NCBI GenBank assembly: GCA_963829725.1
Contig: CAWHJW010000017.1
Span: 198,970-262,969, forward strand
Source: RYN-230 sp963829725
GTDB taxonomy: Bacteria; Actinomycetota; Actinomycetes; Streptosporangiales; Streptosporangiaceae
Direction of reading: 5' to 3'
DNA: 64,000 nt
Position numbers and translations under genes: made by a program. A model generated the notes under the pieces. It saw nothing but the letters and a program-made list of their open reading frames with translations, did no database searches and was not told the DNA's origin. Below, one piece after another: positions 1 to 9,316 of this stretch (position 1 is its first letter; every line of letters begins with the position of its first letter).

Positions 1-10
1 TATGCATCAG

Positions 11-30
11 AAGGCACGGCTGTGCCTTTT
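11..30. terminator. Short intrinsic-terminator-like hairpin
   Basis: A 7-bp stem (AAGGCAC / GTGCCTT) with a GGCT loop is followed by a T-run on the plus strand. An outer GCATC / GATGC pair flanks it. It probably ends a transcript coming from outside the window. Confidence 0.5.
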
Positions 31-181
31 CTAACGATGCCCCAACCAGCCTACTAATTCTGGCGATAAATCCGCGATCCTGGCCTTGCCTCGTTTATCC
101 AGGCCTGGCCCCCGGCTGGCCCGCGCAGGCGGACCCGCAGATCGCTCATCCCTGCCGCTGGCACTTCCACCCCGGGAGGCC

Positions 182-233
182 GGCCCGGGTCTTCCGGCCC
201 GGGTCATGTAGCCCGGGCCGGAAGACCCGGGCC
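182..233. terminator. Perfect 22-bp inverted repeat (strong hairpin)
   Basis: Positions 182-203 and 212-233 are perfect reverse complements with an 8-nt loop. There is no U-tract, which is common for actinomycete terminators. It lies about 110 bp before the first glycosidase gene, so it could insulate that gene from upstream transcription. The rest of 1-343 shows no convincing gene. Confidence 0.6.
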
Positions 234-343
234 GAAAGAACTGAGGAAAATGCCCCGCCGGAATCAGGGAGTCCGGCCCTGGGCCCAGCACGCAAAACAC
301 GGAGAGTGGTGAATAGGTTACAAAAAAGAAACCAGGAAACGTT

Positions 344-1384
344 ATGAGAGTTACAGGAAAAGCCAGCCGCATCTTTCGCCACTCGCCCACGGCACACCGC
401 CGCGCCCGGCGCGCCGTCGGCCCCGTCACCGTCGGCCTCATCGCCGCGGCCACCGCCGGCGTCACCGGGCTCTCCGTAGTCCTGGCGGGCACGTTCGCGG
501 CCAGCGCGAAGACGACCGCGAACCGGTCCGGCATGCCCTGGGCCAGCGGAGTCTACGAGCCCGGCAACACCCGCGCGGTCGTCGACGCCTTCGGCACCTG
601 GCGCGGCCACCCCGTAGACGTTGCCACCGTCTGGGCCAACCGCGCGACATGGAACGACATCGTGAACCCGGCCTTCATGTACGGGCGCTGGCGGGGAGCA
701 CCACAGACCGTGGCCTTCGGCGTGGCGATGCTGCCCGAGCACGTCGCGGGCGTCTCCCTGCAGGCCTGTGCCAACGGCAACTACAACTCCTACTGGCGCC
801 AGTTCGGCACCAACATCAGCTCCTACGGCCTGGGCAATTCCATCATCAGGCTGGGCTGGGAATTCAACGGGAACTGGTACGCCTGGCAGGCCACCAACCC
901 GACTGCCTGGGCGGCCTGCTGGCGGCAGATCGTCACTTCGGCACGGGCCACCGCGCCGGGCCTGAAATGGGACTGGAACGTCAACCGCGGTGTGACATCG
1001 GGGCTGGCCGATCCCACCCAGGCCTATCCTGGCGACGCCTACGTGGACACGATCGGGGTCAACAGCTACGACATGTGGCCAGGCGCGACAACCGACGCGA
1101 ACTGGCAGAAGCAGCTCAACGGCACCCAGGGGCTGAACTACTGGCTCGCATTCGCCAAGGCGCACGGCAAGAAATTCGCCGTCCCCGAATGGGGCAACGT
1201 CACCACCGGCGGCTCACCCGGCGGGGACAACCCGGCCTACGTCAATGACATGCTGGGATTCTTCAGGGCCAACGCGGCCAGCCTCGCCTGGGAGTCCAAC
1301 TTCCAGGGCACCACAGTCGGCGGGAATTTCGGAACCGGCACACCCGTTCCCAACGCGGCGGCAGCCTACAAAGCGGGCTTCTGA
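344..1384 (+). CDS. Secreted GH26-like glycoside hydrolase (copy 1 of a tandem pair)
   Basis: This 346-residue protein has a basic N-terminus and a hydrophobic segment at about residues 27-52, which looks like a long signal peptide or anchor. The rest reads as a GH26-type (beta/alpha)8 barrel. The likely acid/base Glu173 lies in the GWEFNG motif and the likely nucleophile Glu282 in PEWGN. Family members cleave beta-mannans or related glycans outside the cell; the actual substrate cannot be read from sequence. The ATG at 344 is preceded by AGGAAA. A homologue of the same architecture follows at 1583 and a more distant one sits in the exopolysaccharide operon at 9313. Confidence 0.8.
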   Translation: MRVTGKASRIFRHSPTAHRRARRAVGPVTVGLIAAATAGVTGLSVVLAGTFAASAKTTANRSGMPWASGVYEPGNTRAVVDAFGTWRGHPVDVATVWANRATWNDIVNPAFMYGRWRGAPQTVAFGVAMLPEHVAGVSLQACANGNYNSYWRQFGTNISSYGLGNSIIRLGWEFNGNWYAWQATNPTAWAACWRQIVTSARATAPGLKWDWNVNRGVTSGLADPTQAYPGDAYVDTIGVNSYDMWPGATTDANWQKQLNGTQGLNYWLAFAKAHGKKFAVPEWGNVTTGGSPGGDNPAYVNDMLGFFRANAASLAWESNFQGTTVGGNFGTGTPVPNAAAAYKAGF

Positions 1385-1411
1385 GGCCACTGGCCCGACA
1401 ACCGGTAAACA

Positions 1412-1455
1412 CCGGGCAGCGAACTCCCCGACCGGGCGTTCGCTGCCCGGCTTTT
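1412..1455 (+). terminator. Intrinsic terminator after the first glycosidase
   Basis: A 13-bp perfect stem (1412-1424 with 1438-1450) is followed by CTTTT. It sits about 30 bp after the stop codon and separates the two GH26-like genes, so they are probably transcribed independently. Confidence 0.8.
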
Positions 1456-1582
1456 ACACGCAGCAACGATGATCCGGAAACGCCTTGCCGTACGGGAACT
1501 CGCTTCCGGGTTTACGCGCGGAAGGTAAAATCTGCGTAGAGTAATACGCGATCATGAATTGACGATGGGAGCTTGACGAGCC

Positions 1583-2665
1583 ATGGTCCTTCGCGGAGAA
1601 AACAAGCGCACGGAGCAGGCAGGCCGCACCCCCCCAGCCTCCCGCGGCAGCAGGCTCCTCACCCGCGGCAGCAGCCTCCGGATGGCCGCCGCGGCCGCGG
1701 TGGCGGTGGCCTGCTGGGCAATGAGTCCAGGTGCAGTCCACGCTGAAGCAGCCTCAGCCAGTACCGGCACAACTGCGGTAGCCATGACGACCGCCAACAT
1801 CCAGCCTCATTCCGGCCTGCCCTGGGCCAGTGGGGTCTACCTGCCGAACGCCACCCCGGCGGCCGATGCGGCCTTTGCCAAATGGCGCGGCCACCCGGTG
1901 GACACCGTGGTGGTCTGGCTGGGCCAGTCAAGCTGGACCAGCATCACCGATCCAGCCTGGCTCTACCAGCGCTGGATAGGGTCGGGCTACCCCATGGTCT
2001 TCTCAGTGCCGATGCTGCCCGAGGTTCGCGGAGTTTCCATTCAGGCCTGTGCAAACGGTGATTACAACTGGCGCTGGCGCCGGTTCGGCAGCGTGATCAC
2101 GTCCTACGGTTTTGGCTACTCGATCATCAGGCTCGGCTGGGAGTTCAACGGAGCCTGGTACCCCTGGAACGCCAGCGATCCCGCCGCGTGGGCAAAATGC
2201 TGGCGGCAGGCCGTGACCTCAGCGCGTTCCACCGCACCGCACCTGCGCTGGGACTGGAACGCCAACCGGGGCGTCGGCTCCGCGCTCGCAAACCCCGCCC
2301 AGGCCTATCCCGGGAACGCCTACGTGAACATAATCGGAGTAGACAGTTACGACTGGTGGCTGCCCGCCATCACCTACGCAGGCTGGCAAAAGCAGCTCAA
2401 CGGCCCGCAGGGGCTGAACTACTGGCTCGCATTCGCCAAGGTCCACGGGAAGCTACTGTCCGTACCCGAGTGGGGAAACCTGCGGTACGGCGAGACCGCT
2501 GGCGGGGACGACCCGGCCTATGTGAACGACATGCGGGCATTCTTCGCGGCAAACGCCCGCTATATCTCCTTCGAGGCAAATTTCCAGAACCCCGCCGTTA
2601 CCGGCGTCAGTTACATGGCCGGCAACGTGCCCAGAGCCGCGGCAGCCTACAGAAAAGGCTTCTGA
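1583..2665 (+). CDS. Secreted GH26-like glycoside hydrolase (copy 2)
   Basis: This 360-residue paralogue of the 344-1384 gene carries the same order of motifs: likely acid/base Glu187 in GWEFNG and nucleophile Glu296 in PEWGN. The N-terminus has a twin-Arg-rich stretch, a hydrophobic core at about 34-48 and a plausible signal-peptidase site after AVHA (residue 54). The two mature domains align almost without gaps, but the leaders differ completely, which suggests duplication followed by leader divergence. GATGGGAGC upstream supplies a ribosome binding site. The likely role is secreted endo-acting cleavage of a beta-glycan. Confidence 0.8.
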   Translation: MVLRGENKRTEQAGRTPPASRGSRLLTRGSSLRMAAAAAVAVACWAMSPGAVHAEAASASTGTTAVAMTTANIQPHSGLPWASGVYLPNATPAADAAFAKWRGHPVDTVVVWLGQSSWTSITDPAWLYQRWIGSGYPMVFSVPMLPEVRGVSIQACANGDYNWRWRRFGSVITSYGFGYSIIRLGWEFNGAWYPWNASDPAAWAKCWRQAVTSARSTAPHLRWDWNANRGVGSALANPAQAYPGNAYVNIIGVDSYDWWLPAITYAGWQKQLNGPQGLNYWLAFAKVHGKLLSVPEWGNLRYGETAGGDDPAYVNDMRAFFAANARYISFEANFQNPAVTGVSYMAGNVPRAAAAYRKGF

Positions 2666-2734
2666 CCTGCCCCGCGTCAGCCAGCAGCGGACACGCCCAT
2701 CCGCCGGTACACCTGCGTTCCGCGTGATTCGGGT

Positions 2735-2750
2735 GGGCTAAATTTAGCCC
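2735..2750. repeat. 16-bp perfect palindrome at the transposase edge
   Basis: GGGCTAAATTTAGCCC is a perfect palindrome placed between the second glycosidase and the 3' end of the broken transposase. It may be a terminator or part of an IS end. No matching copy was found at the far side of the transposase. Confidence 0.4.
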
Positions 2751-2763
2751 GAGTTTCCGACGA

Positions 2764-5094
2764 TCATGGTCGCGACTGATCGTTTCCGCTGGTCAAGTGT
2801 GCCGCGGAGGCCGGTTTCGGTGTATGACCTAAGTTCCGGGGTGCCCAGCGGTCCAGGCCGAACATCTCGTGCAGGGCCGGCTGGTCTCCGGTGAGCTCGG
2901 TAGTCATCCGGCGGGCTTTGGGCCGTCCGCCGGTCGAGGGGTAGATCAGCACGGTCTCGCCGATCCCGGCGAGCTGGGCTAGCAGCTCGCGGACGGACAG
3001 GTCCAGCCCGGCCTGGCGGGCGCGGCGCCGCATCAGATGAGCGAGCTGCAGGGCCAGGACGCAGGTGAACATGTGCACCCGGATGTTGTGCTCGGTCCAG
3101 TGGTGCATCGGGGAGAACGACACGACGCGGGTGTCTTTCATCTGCCGGAACCCGGATTCGGGTTCGGACTGGGACCGGTATCCGGCGACCACGCCGGGCA
3201 CCGTCCAGTCGTCGTGGCTGGTGATCAGCACGTGCTTGCCGAAGATCTCTTCCTCCAGCGCGGCGCGGGCGTCCGGGTCGATCTTCCAGGTCAGCCGTAG
3301 GTCCCTGGGCTGCTCGCCGGTCAGTTCCCAGGCGATGACGCAGCGGGCCCAGGGCTTGGCGGTGACCGACTCGATCTCTGCGGCGACTTTCTCTTTCGGG
3401 CGGCGGGTCTTGCCGCGGGCCAGGGTGGCGGCCAGCTCGTCCAGCTTCTTGCCGGCCTTGGCCAAGGTGGTGCCGCCGAAGCCCAGGGCCTGGCTGTCGT
3501 GCAGTTCCGGGGAGTGGGTGAGGATGGCGCGGCGCCCGGCACCGTAGACGTCACGGCGGGTGTCGTAAGCGGTCAGCCCACCGAACCGGTCCTTATCGAC
3601 CAGGGTGCGGTTCGATGCGGGCAGGGCGAGCAGGTCCGGGCAGTCGCTGGCCGGGACGGACCCGGCGTAGGACAGCCCGGCCTGCGCGAGGTGCGCGAAG
3701 TTCGCGTCACTGTTCTGCCCGGCGTCGAAGACGACGGTCAGGTCCGCGCCCTCGGCTGACATCCCGGCCGCGGCGCACACCTGCTCGTACCGGGTCTTAA
3801 GCTGGGTGATCATGTCCGGGAACTGGGTGACGTCCGGCTTCCCAGCTCCGCGCGTTTCGTCACGGATAGCGTGCCTGACCGGACGATCGTCTCCTCCAGC
3901 CTGGCGATCAGGTCCGCGCGGACCGCGGCGTCCCGCCCGGCGGCATCGGGGTTGAAGCAGATGACGAACCGGTCGGTGGCGTCAGGCAGCCGGAGTTCCT
4001 TGACCTGCAGGTTCCCGGCCACGGCCTGGTAGCGGCACTGCCGGGACAGGGCGGCCTTCACGTGGGGGACTCGCTGCGGAGTTTCTCACCGATGATGGAA
4101 CCGCCGGCGCCCTGCTGCAGGAACCGCCGGTTCTTCTGTGAGGAGAAGCCGGGGCTGGCGACCCAGATGACCCGCCCCCAGGCTCCGGTCCCGGATGCCG
4201 GAATTGACTTGCCGGATCAGCGCCGAGCCGGCGGTGTTCCCGGGCCAGCATCAGACCCGGACCGGGATCCCGTCGCCGGTGACGGCCATCCCGATCACGA
4301 TCTGCGGCAGGTCGTCGCGGGAGTCCCTGGACTTGCCATGGGCGCGGAACCCGGCCGCCTTATCCGGGTCAGCGTCCTCGCCGCCGTCCGCTGCCTTCTC
4401 CCCGCGCCAGTCCCGCGTGAGCTCCTCACCGGCCTCCTCCAGCTCGAAGTACGTGCTGGCCGTGCCGAAGAAAAGCAGGTCCACCTCAAGGCTCAGCAGG
4501 TCCGCGACCTGGAACTACAGCTGCTTCCCCAGCTCGCCGCGCACAACATGCGGCCAGTCCATCGCCCGGTAGCACGCATTGCCGGCCACCTCGCCGAGCC
4601 CGTCGATATGCACGTCCCGGCTCATCCACTCCGCAAGGTTCGGCGACTCCACTCCGCAAGGTTCGGCGACTCCACTCCGCAAGGTTCGGCGACGGCGCCA
4701 GCGCCCGGGACGCGGCCAGCCCGAACAGCATCCGCTCCGCTGCCTGCGTGTCACGAGGCCGGCCCCGCCCGGATGAGGCCAGGCCAACCAGGACCCTCCC
4801 GATCCCGGGCCGGCCGCACAGCGCGTCCAGGACGTAAGCGCCCCCGCAGGGCCTCAACCCGTTGAAGGCCAGATCGCTGCCGCCGGCGACGGCCAGCGCG
4901 TCGCCGGGGTCCAGCAGCCTCGACAGCGATGCGACCAGACGGGCGACGGCGTCCTTGTCGGGCTGGTCCTCCTGCCCGAAGCTGTAGAGGATCTTCGGGA
5001 CCGGCCGGCCCCTGGCGCCTCCCACTCGTCGCGCGCCAGGTACAGGTAGCGGATCGTGCCGGACTTGGCCTGCCGGGTCGTGGTTCACGCACAT
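2764..5094 (-). pseudogene. Broken IS1634-family transposase
   Basis: Pieces of one DDE transposase lie in different minus-strand frames. The N-terminal part (near 5094) reads VPKILYSFGQEDQ; the middle part (4251-4484) has LLFFGTASTYFE and SRDDLPQIVIGMAV; the C-terminal 349 residues are open at 2764-3813. These are IS1634-type motifs in the expected order. At least three frameshifts separate them, and a 23-bp triplication at 4626-4693 causes one disruption. The element cannot encode an intact transposase. I could not find clear terminal inverted repeats. Confidence 0.8.
4626..4693. repeat. Three tandem copies of a 23-bp unit inside the transposase
   Basis: The unit beginning CCACTCCGCAAGGTTCGG occurs three times head to tail, the last lacking its final base. 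Because 23 is not a multiple of three, each copy shifts the reading frame of the surrounding transposase remnant. Confidence 0.85.
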
Positions 5095-5304
5095 GCCTCT
5101 AGCCAGCTAGCGGAATCGGCAGGCAGCGGCTCTTCCATGAGGCCTTGCTGGCGGCGACGGTTCTGTCCACACGGACTGCTCGTCGCACGTCCCCGAGGGG
5201 TTTGTGCCACCACCGTCAAACCGGCACCGTGCGTCCGGCGTCTCTGGTAAGTCACTTAAAGTATGTATAATTAACTGTGTGTGATTTAGGTCAGCAGTAG
5301 GAGA

Positions 5305-5342
5305 GGAGGAGGAGGAGGAGGAGGAGGAGGAGGAGGAGGAGG
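5305..5342 (+). repeat. (GGA)12 microsatellite just before a kinase start codon
   Basis: Twelve GGA units plus GG run up to 5 bases before the GTG start at 5347. Each GGAGG register can act as a Shine-Dalgarno sequence, so the tract looks like an expanded ribosome binding site. A TAG at 5287 closes the kinase frame upstream and no start codon lies between, so the tract is not part of the protein unless an unseen start is used. Confidence 0.85.
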
Positions 5343-5346
5343 TCCT

Positions 5347-6630
5347 GTGTCCAGGTCGGCGGTACGGAGGCCGGGTGCCAGTGCGCAGGGAGGCGCGCTC
5401 CCGCAGGCGCAACAGGGCCAGTTGCAGGAGCAGCTCCAGCAGGCCCAGCGGATGGAGAACCTGGGCCAGCTGGCTGGCGGGGTCGCCCACGACTTCAACA
5501 ACCTCATCGCAGTGATTCTCAACTACGTCACCTTTGCCACAGAGCAACTCGCCGCCATGACCGAGGCTGACTGGGGCGAGCGCAGCGAAGCGGCTGCCAG
5601 CGACCTGGCCCAGATCAAGCGGGCCGGTGAGCGGGCGGCCAGCCTGACCCACCAGTTGCTCGCGTTCGCCCGCCGGGAGGTGATCCAGTCGCAGGTCCTC
5701 GACCTGGACAGCGTCATCACCGCGGTGGAGGAAATGCTGCGCCGGACCCTCGGTGAGCACATCGAGCTGGTCACCACGCTCTCCGGTGATCTGCACCCGG
5801 TGCTGGCCGACCCCGGCCAGCTGGAGCAGGTGCTGGTGAACCTCGCGGTCAACGCCCGCGACGCCATGCCCGGCGGCGGCACGTTGACCATCGATACCAG
5901 CAACATCACCGTGGACGCCGACTCCATCGCCGGCGGATCGAAGTCGCGGCCAGGTCAGAACGTCCGGCTGCGAGTCAGCGACACCGGCACCGGAATGACC
6001 CGCGAGGTCATCGAGCACGCCTTCGAGCCGTTCTATACCACCAAGCAAAAGAGCTCCGGGACCGGGCTTGGCCTGGCGACTGCCTACGGGATCCTCACCG
6101 GGGCCGGGGGCACCATCCGGGTCTACTCCGAACCCGGCGCCGGGACGACCTTCACCATCACGCTCCCGGTCACCACGCAGGCCGCCACCCCGGTTCCCGA
6201 ACCCGCGTCCTATGAGCGGGACCCCAAGGGAGAAACCGTTCTGGTCGTTGAGGACGAACCAGCCCTGCGCGAGGTGACACGGCGGATCTTCGTGCGAAAC
6301 GGCTACCAGGTGATCACCGCCGGGAACGGCCCGGAAGCCCTCGGGATTGCCCGCGACCACCGGGGCGAGATCCACCTGCTGGTGACCGACGTGGTCTTGC
6401 CGCACATGCTCGGGAAGGAAGTCGCGGAGAAGATGCTGGCCTTCAAACCCGAGATTGAGGTGCTGTTCATGTCCGGCTACGCCCGGCCGGTCCTTGCCTC
6501 CCAGGGCAGGCTCGACCCGGGCGTGGCCCTAGTGGAGAAGCCGTTTTCTGAGACCGACTTGCTGGCCAAGGCCACCCAGGTACTCAATGGCCACTTCCGG
6601 AGCCTTAAGACCACGGTGAGTGGCAGCTGA
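5347..6630 (+). CDS. Hybrid sensor histidine kinase with C-terminal receiver, sensor domain missing
   Basis: The 427-residue product has a short coiled lead-in, then a HisKA-type H-box with His48 in GGVAHDFNN, an ATPase domain with N-box Asn165/Asn169, G1 DTGTGM (213-217) and G2 GTGLGLA (238-244), and a receiver domain from about residue 295 with acceptor Asp348 and the conserved LysProPhe. This is the usual order for hybrid kinases, but there is no PAS, GAF or membrane sensor before the H-box, so the gene looks N-terminally truncated. The start is GTG 5347, directly after the GGA tract. Remnants of PAS kinases lie next to it on the opposite strand, suggesting rearrangement. It may still autophosphorylate, with unknown input. 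Confidence 0.75.
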   Translation: MSRSAVRRPGASAQGGALPQAQQGQLQEQLQQAQRMENLGQLAGGVAHDFNNLIAVILNYVTFATEQLAAMTEADWGERSEAAASDLAQIKRAGERAASLTHQLLAFARREVIQSQVLDLDSVITAVEEMLRRTLGEHIELVTTLSGDLHPVLADPGQLEQVLVNLAVNARDAMPGGGTLTIDTSNITVDADSIAGGSKSRPGQNVRLRVSDTGTGMTREVIEHAFEPFYTTKQKSSGTGLGLATAYGILTGAGGTIRVYSEPGAGTTFTITLPVTTQAATPVPEPASYERDPKGETVLVVEDEPALREVTRRIFVRNGYQVITAGNGPEALGIARDHRGEIHLLVTDVVLPHMLGKEVAEKMLAFKPEIEVLFMSGYARPVLASQGRLDPGVALVEKPFSETDLLAKATQVLNGHFRSLKTTVSGS

Positions 6631-6911
6631 CACTTGGCCTGGCAGTGATCGATCCGCTCCCCGCGCCACAGCAGACTGAATACCGGCGCCAGCTCACCCG
6701 CCCGTTCCGGCGGGGAAAGCCTGGCCATGGTGTGCCCGGCCATCTCGTCCGCAGTGTAGCCGTACATGTGCGCCGCGCCCGGATTCCAGCTGGTGATGAC
6801 CCCGTCCGGCGTCACGTCGAGGATCGCGTCTTCGGAAGAGGCCGCGATCGCCGCCAGGTGCTCTCTCAGCTCCTCCGCATCACCGCCCCGGGTTGCGTTC
6901 GCGATGGTCAT
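6630..6911 (-). pseudogene. N-terminal PAS-domain fragment of a sensor kinase
   Basis: From the ATG at 6911 about 90 codons encode a recognisable PAS start, with ILDVTPDGVITSWN and MYGYTADEM. The similarity stops near 6635, tail to tail with the hybrid kinase, and the frame then runs antisense into that gene. It has the sensor part that the 5347 gene lacks, in inverted orientation, so the two may derive from one rearranged kinase (inference). Confidence 0.6.
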
Positions 6912-7290
6912 GTTCTGTTCCGGCAGCCGTCATTCGCATGCCCGCCGGGAGCCCAGGCGAGCTGGGCGTGCGCGGCCGCGGTTTCGCTGGTGGCGGCAGG
7001 CAGCCATGCGCTGACGTTCGCGCCGGCGCCCGGCGCTGAGGAGATCTCGGCGGCTCCATCTGCCGGGCGGCGGATACCGTGGACAGTGGCCAGGCCAAGG
7101 GTCACGTTCTGCGTCTCAATCGAAAAGCTGCCGCCCGCTGGCATGGCGTCCTACCCGTGCATGGACTCGGTGACCGGGTTCCAGCTCCTGATCAAGCCCT
7201 TTCCTGCGATGGTGTCGTCCCCTTTCCTGTGATGCCTCGTCGGAGGAGTTCACGATCGCCGACAGCAGCACCCTGAGAGGCGCCGGGGCG
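6908..7290 (-). pseudogene. Decayed PAS histidine kinase remnant
   Basis: Pieces in different minus frames are in kinase order: AIVNSSDEA and GLIRSWNPVTE (PAS), then DAMPAGGSFSIETQNV (after an N-box), then LATVHGI and GAGANVSAWLPA (end of an ATPase domain). The H-box and the region between the N- and G2-boxes have been deleted and a stop interrupts the PAS part. It cannot be functional. Confidence 0.6.
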
Positions 7291-7474
7291 CAATGTTGGC
7301 TGCCAATGCCAGCGCAGGACGGCTGGCCCATGGCACCACCTCCCCTGTCGCCGGACCTGGACCCGGAAGGAAAGGAACTGGCCGCCGCTACCGCACTCCT
7401 GCTCCCGGTGCCTCCACGGACAACACCAGGACTTGGCCCGCGCGCCCGCTGCCCCAGGCGGAACTCTGTCACGT

Positions 7475-7500
7475 ATAGTAGTCAAACTATGACTTATAGT
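7475..7500. promoter_or_regulatory. AT-rich operator-like island ATAGT-N6-ACTAT-N5-ATAGT
   Basis: An AT-rich stretch in otherwise GC-rich DNA carries ATAGT, its complement ACTAT, and ATAGT again at regular spacing. The pattern resembles a MarR- or TetR-type operator. No intact gene starts beside it, so it may be orphaned by the rearrangements here. Confidence 0.3.
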
Positions 7501-7539
7501 CAACGCGATACGCAGAGCGATCAGCCGGGCTGTTCTCCT

Positions 7540-7850
7540 GGCCCGGCAGCGCGCCTGCGCCAGCGCACTGGGCGTCGGTGCCGCCACCGGCAGGCCAGCC
7601 AGGCTCGCGGCGAGCTTGCGCCACACTCCCGGATACCCCAGCTCAGGGAACAGGCACGTGGCGAGCAGAAGATAGATCACCATCCGCGACGGCAGATCCC
7701 GCACCCGCGACTGCGCCGTTTTCGTCTGTGCTACGCCTCATCGACGATCTCGAACGGCAGGAGCTGGGTCAGCTCGCCCAGATGACCGGGCGCGAACCGG
7801 CCTCCGGCCACCGGGACAGTGCGGGTGATGACAGACTGAATGCCCAACGG
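7540..7850 (-). pseudogene. IS4-family transposase N-terminal remnant
   Basis: On the minus strand one frame reads VAGGRFAPGHLGELTQLLPF and hits a stop at about 7738. The next frame continues with RDLPSRMVIYLLLATCLFPE and PTPSALAQAR. These are typical of the IS4 transposase N-terminal domain. The catalytic DDE domain is absent, so only a decayed stub remains. Confidence 0.65.
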
Positions 7851-7905
7851 AGTCCCTTGCCAGACAGCGATCTTGGTCAACGCAGTTCTGGCAGGGACTC
7901 CGTTG
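7845..7905. repeat. Near-perfect 20-bp inverted repeat
   Basis: CAACGGAGTCCCTTGCCAGA pairs with TCTGGCAGGGACTCCGTTG with one bulged base and a loop of about 22 nt. It lies at the edge of the IS4 remnant and could be a terminator or the scar of a small element. Confidence 0.6.
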
Positions 7906-7960
7906 CTTCCTTCAACCGGCTCGCCAGCGGCCGCAGGACCTCAACTACACGGCCTTGGGC

Positions 7961-9316
7961 CTAGTCCTGGTTGGCCAGTGACCTGGCTGGCACGCGTCCG
8001 GCGACGCCGAGCGCACGGTAGTCCCATCCGGCGTCCCGCCACAACTGCGGGTCGAGCGCGTTTCGCCCGTCGATGATGATCCGCCGGGCTACCACGTCGT
8101 CCAGGTCCGCTGGCTTGAGTCCGGTGTACTCAGGCCACTCGGTCACCAGCAGCACGGCGTTCGCGCCCCGGGCGGCTTCAAGCGCGGACCTGGCGTACCG
8201 GAGCTGCGGACATGCCAGCCGCGCGTTCGCCAGCGCCACCGGGTCGTGCACGGTGACCCGGGCACCCATGCCGTGCAGGATCTGCGCCACATCCAGGGCC
8301 GGGGAATCCCGTACGTCGTCGGAGCCGGGCTTGAACGCGGCGCCCAGGATGCAGACAGGGACATCGGTGAGGTCCTGGCCGGCCATGGCGCAGATGAGCT
8401 CGATCATCCTGGTACGGCACCGGAGGTTGACCCCATCCACCTCCCGCAGGAACCCCAGCGCTTCGCCCGCGCCCAGCTCTGCGGCGCGGGCCATGAACGC
8501 CCGGATGTCCTTGGGCAGGCAGCCACCACCGAACCCGAGTCCCGGCCGCAGGAACGACCGGCCGATCCGCGGGTCGGCGCCGAGGATGTCCGAGAGGAGC
8601 GTCACATCACCTCCAGCGGCCTCGCACACTTCCGCCATGGCGTTGATGAAAGAGATCTTGGTGGCCAGGAACGAGTTAGCCGCCAGCTTCGCGAGCTCGG
8701 CGGTGGCCGGGTCGGTGACATAGAACGGGGTTCCGTCGCTGATCGGCTGGCTATATATGGCCTGGAGCATCTCCTCGGCGCCGGATGAGCTGACGCCGAC
8801 GACAATCCGGTCGGGGGTCAGGGTGTCCGCGACCGCCTGGCCCTCCCGCAGGAACTCTGGGTTCCACGCGAGCTCTGCCTCCATCCCCGCAGGCGCGAGG
8901 CGTGCCAGTTCCTCGCCCAGCCGCCTCGCGGTCCCGGCCGGGACGGTTGACTTGCCCACAACCAGGCACCGGCGTTCCAGCAGCGGGGCCAGGGTTTCGA
9001 CGCAGTCGTCGATCTGCGACACATCAGCCCGGCTACGGCCACGCAGCTGGGGGGTGCCGACGCAGATGAAGTGCACGTCGCCGTGCTCGGCGGCCTCCCG
9101 GTATGAAGTGGTGAACCGCAGCCGTCCGGAGACCAGACCCGCGCGGAGCAGGTCGGTCAGGCCCGGCTCGTGAATGGGCGCCTCGCCGGCCTTCAGCATG
9201 CTCACCCGGCCAGGATTGGTGTCCACGCCAACTACATGATGGCCGAGGTGAGCCATGCAGGCGGCGTGAGTGATACCCAGGTACCCGGTACCCAGCACGG
9301 TAAGCCGCGTGGTCAT
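7961..9316 (-). CDS. ugd: UDP-glucose 6-dehydrogenase
   Basis: The enzyme oxidises UDP-glucose to UDP-glucuronate in two NAD-dependent steps in the cytoplasm. The 451-residue protein begins with a Rossmann motif GTGYLG (9-14), has NPEFLREG (152-159), and the catalytic Cys266 in GFGGGCLPKD; the length is normal for the family. It is the last gene of a four-gene operon and its ATG overlaps the preceding stop by 4 bp. In this setting it most likely supplies UDP-glucuronate to the glycosyltransferases encoded upstream. A closely related UDP-mannose-type dehydrogenase is a less likely alternative. Confidence 0.88.
   Translation of the reverse strand: MTTRLTVLGTGYLGITHAACMAHLGHHVVGVDTNPGRVSMLKAGEAPIHEPGLTDLLRAGLVSGRLRFTTSYREAAEHGDVHFICVGTPQLRGRSRADVSQIDDCVETLAPLLERRCLVVGKSTVPAGTARRLGEELARLAPAGMEAELAWNPEFLREGQAVADTLTPDRIVVGVSSSGAEEMLQAIYSQPISDGTPFYVTDPATAELAKLAANSFLATKISFINAMAEVCEAAGGDVTLLSDILGADPRIGRSFLRPGLGFGGGCLPKDIRAFMARAAELGAGEALGFLREVDGVNLRCRTRMIELICAMAGQDLTDVPVCILGAAFKPGSDDVRDSPALDVAQILHGMGARVTVHDPVALANARLACPQLRYARSALEAARGANAVLLVTEWPEYTGLKPADLDDVVARRIIIDGRNALDPQLWRDAGWDYRALGVAGRVPARSLANQD

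Noticed and set aside
5107..6405. Long minus-strand frame opposite the hybrid kinase, with a poly-Ser stretch
   Set aside because: It is the antisense of a clear kinase and the poly-Ser comes from the GGA tract; no family motif and no ribosome site.
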